Source of the DNA: Escherichia sp. MOD1-EC7003
GTDB lineage: Bacteria > Pseudomonadota > Gammaproteobacteria > Enterobacterales > Enterobacteriaceae
Assembly: GCF_002965065.1 (NCBI RefSeq)
Contig: NZ_PTRE01000048.1
Span: forward strand, 53,249 to 117,248
DNA length: 64,000 nt
Reading direction: 5' to 3'
Positions within the stretch are counted from its first letter, which is position 1, and every line of letters starts with the position of its first letter. The translations under genes and the position numbers were made by a program. Of the stretch, positions 58,033 through 64,000 are shown piece after piece. The notes beneath the pieces are model-generated. The model was not told where the DNA came from, ran no database searches, and saw only the letters and a list, made by a program, of their open reading frames with translations.

Positions 58033-59097
58033 ATGAAAAACGCCACATGTTTAACTGACGCTCAACGCTGGCAATCGGTCTTAGCCCGCGACCCGAACGC
58101 CGACGGCGAATTCGTTTTCGCCGTGCGCACCACGGGTATCTTTTGCCGTCCGTCTTGCCGAGCCAGACATGCCTTGCGGGAAAATGTCTCCTTCTACGCA
58201 AATGCCAGCGAGGCACTGGCCGCCGGATTTCGCCCCTGCAAACGTTGTCAGCCAGACAAAGCCAATCCCCGGCAACATCGCCTTGATAAAATTACCCACG
58301 CCTGCCGACTGCTGGAACAGGAAACGCCTGTAACGCTGGAAGCCTTAGCCGACCAGGTGGCAATGAGTCCGTTCCATCTGCATCGCTTGTTTAAAGCCAC
58401 TACAGGAATGACGCCGAAAGCCTGGCAGCAGGCCTGGCGCGCTCGCCGTTTACGCGAATCGCTGGCGAAAGGGGAGAGCGTGACGACGTCTATTCTTAAG
58501 GCTGGATTCCCCGACAGCAGCAGTTACTACCGCAAAGCCGACGAAACGCTGGGCATGACAGCTAAACAGTTTCGTCACGGAGGTGAAAATCTGGCTGTGC
58601 GTTATGCGCTGGCTGATAGTGAGCTGGGCCGGTGCCTGGTGGCAGAAAGCGAGCGGGGGATTTGCGCGATATTACTGGGCGATGATGACGCGACATTAAT
58701 CAGCGAGCTACAGCAGATGTTTCCCGCTGCCGACAACGTGCCTGCTGACCTGACGTTTCAGCAACATGTGCGTGAAGTAATCGCCAGCCTCAATCAACGC
58801 GATATGCCGCTGACGTTACCGCTGGATATTCGCGGCACTGCTTTTCAGCAACAAGTCTGGCAGGCACTGCGCACGATACCTTGTGGTGAAACCGTCAGTT
58901 ATCAGCAACTGGCGAACGCCATCGGCAAACCGAAAGCCGTTCGCGCCGTTGCCAGCGCTTGTGCCGCCAATAAGTTAGCTATCGTTATTCCCTGTCATCG
59001 GGTGGTCCGTGGTGATGGCTCACTTTCCGGTTACCGCTGGGGCGTGTCGCGCAAAGCGCAACTGCTGCGCCGCGAAGCCGAACATGAGGAGAGGTAA
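58033..59097 (+). CDS. ada: Ada, bifunctional methyltransferase and regulator of the adaptive response
   Basis: A 354-residue DNA repair protein and activator. The N-terminal zinc domain carries Cys38 and Cys42 (GIFCRPSC) and the pair in CKRCQPD; Cys38 accepts a methyl from phosphotriesters and switches Ada to an activator. An AraC-type helix-turn-helix lies at about 90-185. The C-terminal O6-methylguanine methyltransferase has the active Cys in IPCHRVVRG (near 321). Its stop overlaps the alkB ATG by one base. Confidence 0.97.
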   Translation: MKNATCLTDAQRWQSVLARDPNADGEFVFAVRTTGIFCRPSCRARHALRENVSFYANASEALAAGFRPCKRCQPDKANPRQHRLDKITHACRLLEQETPVTLEALADQVAMSPFHLHRLFKATTGMTPKAWQQAWRARRLRESLAKGESVTTSILKAGFPDSSSYYRKADETLGMTAKQFRHGGENLAVRYALADSELGRCLVAESERGICAILLGDDDATLISELQQMFPAADNVPADLTFQQHVREVIASLNQRDMPLTLPLDIRGTAFQQQVWQALRTIPCGETVSYQQLANAIGKPKAVRAVASACAANKLAIVIPCHRVVRGDGSLSGYRWGVSRKAQLLRREAEHEER

Positions 59098-59747
59098 TGT
59101 TGGATCTGTTTGCTGATGCAGAACCGTGGCAAGAATCGCTGGCTTCCGGCGCGGTGATTTTGCGCCGTTTTGCTTTTAACGTTGCGGAGCAACTGATGCA
59201 CGATATCAGTGGCATTGCCAGCCAGTCGCCGTTTCGCCAGATGGTCACTCCAGGTGGATATACCATGTCGGTGGCGATGACCAACTGTGGGCATCTGGGT
59301 TGGACGACCCATCGGCAAGGTTATCTCTATTCGCCCATTGATCCGCAAACAAATAAACCGTGGCCCGCCATGCCGCAAAGTTTTTATGATTTATGTCGGC
59401 GCGCGGCCACGACAGCAGGTTATTCAGATTTCCAGCCTGACGCTTGCCTTATCAACCGCTACGCCCCTGGCGCGAAACTGTCGTTGCATCAGGATAAAGA
59501 CGAACCGGATCTGCGTGCACCGATTGTTTCTGTTTCTCTGGGCTTACCCGCTATTTTTCAATTTGGCGGCCTGAAACGAAATGATCCGCTCAAACGTTTG
59601 TTGCTGGAACATGGCGATGTGGTGATATGGGGCGGTGAATCGAGGCTGTTTTATCACGGCATTCAACCGCTGAAAGCGGGTTTTCATCCACTCACCGCCG
59701 ACTGCCGCTATAACCTGACTTTCCGTCTTGCAGGTAAAAAAGAATAA
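59097..59747 (+). CDS. alkB: AlkB, Fe(II)/2-oxoglutarate-dependent DNA dioxygenase
   Basis: A 216-residue enzyme that reverses 1-methyladenine and 3-methylcytosine lesions by oxidative demethylation. The iron triad is visible: HxD in SLHQDKDEPD (near 131-133) and the distal His in RLFYHGIQPL (near 187). The 2-oxoglutarate-binding Arg lies in YNLTFR near the C-terminus. It is translationally coupled to ada. Confidence 0.97.
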   Translation: MLDLFADAEPWQESLASGAVILRRFAFNVAEQLMHDISGIASQSPFRQMVTPGGYTMSVAMTNCGHLGWTTHRQGYLYSPIDPQTNKPWPAMPQSFYDLCRRAATTAGYSDFQPDACLINRYAPGAKLSLHQDKDEPDLRAPIVSVSLGLPAIFQFGGLKRNDPLKRLLLEHGDVVIWGGESRLFYHGIQPLKAGFHPLTADCRYNLTFRLAGKKE

Positions 59748-59822
59748 AAATAAGAATTATTATTGCTGTGAACGCGAAGATGTTTAAACTGCGGGCTGTA
59801 ATTCATTGTCCGGGTTTTCTGC

Positions 59823-61466
59823 ATGGAACTTCTTGTACTTGTCTGGCGGCAGTATCGCTGGCCATTTATCAGTGTGATGGCGCTAAGCCTCGCCAGTGCG
59901 GCGTTAGGCATTGGTTTAATTGCTTTTATCAATCAGCGCCTTATCGAAACGGCAGATACCAGTCTGCTGGTGTTGCCGGCGTTTCTGGGTTTATTGCTGC
60001 TGTTAATGGCAGTCACTCTCGGATCGCAACTGGCACTCACTATGCTGGGGCACCACTTCGTTTACCGACTGCGTAGCGAATTTATCAAGCGGATTCTGGA
60101 TACCCACGTCGAGCGTATTGAACAACTTGGTAGCGCCTCGTTGCTGGCGGGGTTAACCAGCGATGTGCGCAATATCACTATTGCATTTGTGCGCTTACCC
60201 GAACTGGTGCAGGGGATCATTCTCACTATCGGTTCAGCGGCGTATCTGTGGATGCTATCGGGCAAAATGTTGCTGGTAACGGCTATCTGGATGGCGATCA
60301 CCATCTGGGGTGGTTTTGTACTGGTGGCGCGGGTGTATAAACATATGGCGACCCTGCGTGAAACCGAAGACAAGCTGTACACGGATTTTCAAACTGTACT
60401 CGAAGGGCGCAAAGAGCTGACTCTGAATCGTGAACGCGCCGAGTATGTGTTTAACAACCTCTATATCCCTGATGCCCAAGAGTATCGCCATCATATTATC
60501 CGCGCAGACACCTTCCATCTTAGTGCCGTGAACTGGTCAAACATCATGATGCTGGGGGCTATTGGCCTGGTATTCTGGATGGCGAACAGTCTTGGTTGGG
60601 CTGATACTAATGTTGCCGCGACCTATTCGTTGACGCTGCTATTCCTGCGTACACCGCTGCTTTCAGCGGTTGGTGCGTTGCCGACGCTACTGACTGCGCA
60701 GGTGGCGTTTAATAAGCTAAACAAATTCGCGCTCGCGCCTTTCAAAGCGGAATTTCCGCGCCCGCAGACGTTTCCCGACTGGCAAACACTGGAGCTGCGT
60801 AATGTGACGTTTAGTTATCAGGATAACGCGTTTTCCGTTGGGCCGCTGAACCTCACCATCAAACGTGGCGAACTGCTGTTTCTGATTGGCGGCAACGGTA
60901 GTGGAAAATCGACACTGGCGATGTTGCTGACGGGCTTGTATCAGCCACAAAGCGGCGAAATCTTGCTGGATGGCAAACCTATCAGCGGCGAACAACCGGA
61001 AGATTATCGCAAACTGTTTTCGGCTGTATTTACCGATGTCTGGCTGTTTGATCAACTGCTGGGGCCGGAGGGTAAACCCGCTAATCCGCAGCTGGTTGAG
61101 AAGTGGCTGATGCAGTTAAAAATGGATCATAAGTTAGAGTTAAGTAACGGGCGTATTGTTAACCTGAAGTTATCAAAAGGGCAGAAAAAACGCGTGGCGT
61201 TGTTGCTGGCGTTGGCAGAAGAACGCGATATTATCCTGCTGGATGAATGGGCGGCAGATCAGGATCCACACTTTCGTCGAGAGTTTTATCAGGTGCTGCT
61301 GCCGCTGATGCAGGAGATGGGGAAAACGATTTTCGCCATCAGTCATGATGATCATTACTTTATCCACGCCGACCGCCTGCTGGAAATGCGCAATGGGCAA
61401 CTTAGCGAGCTGACGGGTGAAGAGCGCGATGCTGCTTCGCGTGATGCCGTTGCCCGGACGGCATAA
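59823..61466 (+). CDS. yojI: YojI, ABC transporter (microcin J25 exporter)
   Basis: A 547-residue half-transporter with a membrane domain (six hydrophobic segments, residues about 1-300) fused to an ATPase. Walker A is [11 protein letters not shown] (about 359-369), the signature region is [16 protein letters not shown], and Walker B is IILLDEW. In E. coli it exports microcin J25 together with TolC. In K-12 mqo lies beyond it; here an Rhs remnant begins four bases after the stop. Confidence 0.94.
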   Translation: MELLVLVWRQYRWPFISVMALSLASAALGIGLIAFINQRLIETADTSLLVLPAFLGLLLLLMAVTLGSQLALTMLGHHFVYRLRSEFIKRILDTHVERIEQLGSASLLAGLTSDVRNITIAFVRLPELVQGIILTIGSAAYLWMLSGKMLLVTAIWMAITIWGGFVLVARVYKHMATLRETEDKLYTDFQTVLEGRKELTLNRERAEYVFNNLYIPDAQEYRHHIIRADTFHLSAVNWSNIMMLGAIGLVFWMANSLGWADTNVAATYSLTLLFLRTPLLSAVGALPTLLTAQVAFNKLNKFALAPFKAEFPRPQTFPDWQTLELRNVTFSYQDNAFSVGPLNLTIKRGELLFLIGGNGSGKSTLAMLLTGLYQPQSGEILLDGKPISGEQPEDYRKLFSAVFTDVWLFDQLLGPEGKPANPQLVEKWLMQLKMDHKLELSNGRIVNLKLSKGQKKRVALLLALAEERDIILLDEWAADQDPHFRREFYQVLLPLMQEMGKTIFAISHDDHYFIHADRLLEMRNGQLSELTGEERDAASRDAVARTA

Positions 61467-61469
61467 TAT

Positions 61470-62543
61470 TTTGACGCTGACCTGGAAGACAGCTGCCGCC
61501 AGGTCAACAACCCGGAGACCGGAAAACCGGAGGAAGGGAAATTTGTTAAGGTGATAAACGCGCACAACATCACCTGGAAATACGATGTGAACGGTCGTCT
61601 GGTGGAGAAGCTGGTGGACAAAGGCGGCTACCGCTCGTTGCAGTGGCGTTACCGCTGGGACACCTACCGGACTGGAAACGCCTGAGGGTGAGCGCTGGGA
61701 GTATAAATATAACCCGTTCGGCAGGCGTATCAGCAAGCGCTGTACCATCCGTGACTAGCCGGGTATGGATTTTCACTGGAACGGCGACCAGTTAACGGAG
61801 GAAATCCCTGTCAGCGCAGGTGGTACGCCAGATGCTGAAAACAGCATTCGCTGGATATACACGCTGGGAAGCTTCACGCCGCTGGCGAGGTATGAGAAGG
61901 GACAACTGCATTATGCGGTGACGGATACGGTCGGGCGGGTTCAGGAGTTGCTGACGGAAGACGGCACGATAGTGTGGCGTGGCAAACAGCAGTTGTGGGG
62001 TCGGGAAGAGGGAAGAAATAAAGAGGATGCACCGGCCTGCCGGTTACGTTTTCCGGGGCAGTATGAGGATGAGGAATCAGGGCTGTACTACAACCGGTTC
62101 CGGTACTATGATTGCAGTTCAGGGCAGTATATCTCACCGGACCCGATTGGGTTATGTGGGGGATAAACGCTTACAGCTACGTCAAAAATCCGCTGAAATG
62201 GATAGATCCGCTTGGCTTATGTAAAGAAGATGGACCGAAGTCTTTTAAAGCCCCGATTAACGGCATTGAGGATATATTTAAAGATCCCGAAATTTTGAAG
62301 GGTCATACACCTGAATCATTATTAAAAGAATTAGGTGGGGGGCCTGATGGTTGGGAGGCTGGAGAAATGAGGCGCTCTAGTCGTGCAGGAGGTTTTACTC
62401 TTCGAGAGTGGAATGCTCAAGGTAATTATTTCACTGACAGATATATTCAATATCATCCTGGGTCGCCAAGACACTATGATGGAGTACCTTATTGGAAGGT
62501 TTCGTCAGGTACTACAGGAACCGTCAGGTTTCTGGCAGAATGA
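61470..62543 (+). pseudogene. rhs remnant 1: decayed Rhs core end with toxin-like C-terminal tip
   Basis: The 3' end of an Rhs element without its first thousand or so codons. From 61470 Rhs YD-repeat sequence reads through TWKYDVNGRLVEKLVDKGG and RWRYRW-like SLQWRYRW, then breaks near 61660. A second frame continues RWEYKYNPFGRRISKRC and meets TAG at 61756-61758. The core then runs GMDFHWNGDQLTEEIP to ISPDPIGL and breaks at a run of five G (62158-62162). After it the tip reads INAYSYVKNPLKWIDPLGLC, whose DPLGL delimits core from toxin. The tip (about 110 residues) ends QYHPGSPRH, YWKVSSG and TGTVRFLAE, a pattern of Rhs/CdiA toxin tips whose activity I cannot name. Confidence 0.82.
62112..62543 (+). 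CDS. Open frame of Rhs tip 1 (possible toxin domain)
   Basis: An ATG at 62112 opens a 143-residue frame whose first 17 codons read the Rhs core out of frame and then enter the true tip frame at WGINAYSYV. It contains GHTPESLLKELGGGPDGW (about 60-77), TLREWNAQGN and YIQYHPGSPRH. If translated it would give the intact tip without the Rhs shell, so secretion is unlikely. No ribosome site was found, so expression is doubtful. It stops eight bases before the next gene. Confidence 0.45.
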   Translation: MQFRAVYLTGPDWVMWGINAYSYVKNPLKWIDPLGLCKEDGPKSFKAPINGIEDIFKDPEILKGHTPESLLKELGGGPDGWEAGEMRRSSRAGGFTLREWNAQGNYFTDRYIQYHPGSPRHYDGVPYWKVSSGTTGTVRFLAE

Positions 62544-62550
62544 GGTTAAT

Positions 62551-62982
62551 ATGATAAATATTAGGGCTGAAATAATACCTGCAATAGGATTAGGTGGGAT
62601 TCTACTTGGGGAATCTTTGATGAAATATGAAACTTGGCTTAGAAGTGGATTTGTTAAATATCAACAGGATTCTTTGTTTTCTGTGAAATATTTAATTCCT
62701 GAATATCCAATAGAAATAGGAGTTAATATTAGAGATGGAAATATCTATAGGATATCTGCGCTTAATGGCTATTTGGGAAAGTATAATAATTTAGGTATTG
62801 GAATGCCTGTAAAGCAAATAGGTTGTGATTTTATCTATGATGACTGTGATGAGGGTTTTATTAATAAAGATATCCCCGGATTAATTATTGAGCCGGATAT
62901 TGATGATCCTTTACCTGATGAGTTAGAAAACGCTCGTATAGGTGTTATTACTGTATATGCCCCTAAATTTTTTATTTATTGA
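62551..62982 (+). CDS. Candidate immunity protein for Rhs tip 1
   Basis: A 143-residue acidic soluble protein starting MINIRAEIIPAIGLGGILLG, eight bases after the tip stop. The codons are AT-rich and unlike the flanking chromosome, as usual for Rhs toxin-immunity cassettes. The middle has YPIEIGVNIRDGNIYRISAL and the end DDPLPDELENARIGVITVYA. Immunity is inferred only from position and composition; the family is not recognised. Confidence 0.62.
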   Translation: MINIRAEIIPAIGLGGILLGESLMKYETWLRSGFVKYQQDSLFSVKYLIPEYPIEIGVNIRDGNIYRISALNGYLGKYNNLGIGMPVKQIGCDFIYDDCDEGFINKDIPGLIIEPDIDDPLPDELENARIGVITVYAPKFFIY

Positions 62983-63036
62983 TATTTAAAATAAAAGTCG
63001 AGAATATTTTCTCATTTTCTTAACTTTTGAGCGCAC

Positions 63037-63495
63037 TATCATAAATTCTGGTGTTATGATTGCGGGGCAGGTTACTGTCTGTGTGCAGATCCGATTGGGC
63101 TGAGAGGCGGGTTAAATCTCTATAGTTATGCGCCGAATCCGCTGAAATATATTGAGCCTCTTGGGTTGTGCAAAACGGATGTTGAAAATAAAAATCCTTA
63201 TGGCACTTACAGACCTGATCGGCCATTACCTCGTGATAAAAATGGGAGTCCAATCCCTGATGTTAATGCGCCACATACTCAATTAGGTACTAAATCAGGA
63301 AGAAAAAGAGAGTATACTCAGGCCAGAGAATGGGGATATGATGAAAATGGTAATTTAGTTCCCAAAAGAGATATTGATTTTACAGATCATGGAAGGCCTA
63401 ATGAACATCCTAATCCCCATCAGCATGATTATATTCCTAATCCTACAGGAGGAACACCGCAACATGGTCCTGCAAAAGATCTGGAGATCCCATAA
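63037..63495 (+). pseudogene. rhs remnant 2: orphan Rhs tip with second toxin-like domain
   Basis: A displaced second tip. A short core stub reads YDCGAGYCLCADPIGL, then RGGLNLYSYAPNPLKYIEPL and GLC, the junction of Rhs core and tip with EPLGL in place of DPLGL. A 110-residue variable tip follows with PYGTYRPDRPLPRDKNGSP, KREYTQAREWGYDENGN, and RDIDFTDHGRPNEHPNPHQH. The His/Asp-rich end suggests a metal-dependent nuclease-type toxin, resembling a polymorphic toxin family (type 24, by memory). A usable ATG lies at 63166-63168 within the tip junction. Without a full Rhs shell it is probably a silent cassette or recombination reservoir. Confidence 0.75.
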
Positions 63496-63872
63496 TGAAT
63501 GTGAGTAAAGGGTCGATGTGGAATAATGGAGAAAAGGTTCGTTTATCTCATTTATTAGATAAAGTACCAGCTAATAAATGGGACTGGTATCTATATGAAA
63601 TAGAAGCGATTGGTATTGCGCCGCGAGACATGTCAATGCCTGACTTTGAGCAACGAGTTTTATCCAGTGATACCGGATTTAAATTATCATGGGATGAGGT
63701 GAAATATTTTTTCAACTCATTAAGTGACATAAAAAATTGTTTTTTGGCTGCATTAGTGAAATCAGTTAAATATAGCGCGTTAGACAATGGTGATTTATCA
63801 CATTGCCTAGCTTTAATAACTATATCAGATAGTACCTCATGGGAGGTTAAATTAATGAAGGATAACTATTAA
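63495..63872 (+). CDS. Candidate immunity protein for Rhs tip 2
   Basis: A 125-residue soluble protein starting MNVSKGSMWNNGEKVRLSHL, overlapping the tip stop by one base (TAATG), which couples the two. AT-rich. It has SWDEVKYFFNSLSDIKNCFL (about 75-94) and a WEVKLMKDNY end. Role inferred from position as in other Rhs tip-immunity pairs; no family recognised. Confidence 0.62.
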   Translation: MNVSKGSMWNNGEKVRLSHLLDKVPANKWDWYLYEIEAIGIAPRDMSMPDFEQRVLSSDTGFKLSWDEVKYFFNSLSDIKNCFLAALVKSVKYSALDNGDLSHCLALITISDSTSWEVKLMKDNY

Positions 63873-63897
63873 TCTATAGCATGAAAGTTAAATAAAA

Positions 63898-64000
63898 AGT
63901 CGGGAAACATCCAGGGAAAGATCTCCGTGATATTCCCGAGACTGTAATTTAAATTGTGTATCTGCCTGTTTTTGATATGTTCACTCCAACACCGGAGACA
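63898..64000. mobile_element. Possible end of an insertion element at the window edge
   Basis: AGTCGGGAA (63898-63906) and TTCCCGAGACT (63933-63943) form an imperfect inverted repeat. From 63938 GAGACTGTAATTTAAATTGTGT runs to the window end, resembling the end of an IS256-type element as far as I recall; ACCGGAGACA at the very edge looks like a ribosome site. The gene would lie outside the window. Weak evidence. Confidence 0.3.

Overview
The window is enterobacterial chromosome, very probably Escherichia (E. coli or a close sister species). From memory, almost every protein matches its E. coli K-12 counterpart in length and sequence, and gene order follows the K-12 segment from nuoN to yojI in inverted orientation. 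Species and lineage cannot be settled by eye. No tRNA, rRNA, CRISPR array, prophage or complete insertion sequence was seen.

Layout. 1-3700: the last codons of nuoN with the nuo terminator, then small AT-rich genes (yfbO-like, yfbN, an SMI1/KNR4-type gene, yfbM, and yfbL with a broken 5' end). 3875-7544: yfbK, rbn, elaA, elaB. 7623-14618: the complete menaquinone operon menFDHBCE. 14727-17586: pmrD, a decayed arn remnant, ais, nudI, yfaZ. 17686-20592: yfaY, a decayed rhm remnant, rpnE. 20787-27563: glycerol-3-phosphate catabolism (glpABC divergent from glpTQ). 27605-30554: a complete LysR regulator / MFS transporter pair, then inaA. 30707-35706: ribonucleotide reductase (nrdAB-yfaE) and ubiG. 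35853-47912: gyrA, then the five-gene envelope operon yfaA-T-S-Q-P around an alpha-2-macroglobulin-like protein. 48091-48498: a decayed ato remnant. 48665-55342: the Rcs phosphorelay (rcsC, rcsDB) and micF sRNA. 55677-61466: ompC, apbE, ada-alkB, yojI. 61470-64000: broken Rhs tip modules with toxin-like C-termini and candidate immunity genes, where K-12 has mqo.

The most striking feature is three operon scars. The arn operon (lipid A L-Ara4N modification) is reduced to arnB', an arnT piece and a nonsense-mutated 'arnF. The rhm operon (rhamnonate use) is reduced to rhmR', two rhmD pieces and 'rhmA. The ato operon (acetoacetate use) is reduced to atoS' fused to 'atoB. In each the two ends survive, the middle is gone, and no IS is present, which points to stepwise deletion at short homologies. 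K-12 genes yfbP, elaD and yfaL are also absent from their usual places.

Functionally, the window joins anaerobic respiration (menaquinone, GlpABC), nucleotide supply and topology (NrdAB, GyrA), envelope stress and porin control (Rcs, MicF, OmpC), alkylation repair (Ada, AlkB), and contact-dependent competition (Rhs tips). The arn loss leaves pmrD, the PhoPQ-PmrAB connector, without its main known target locus nearby.
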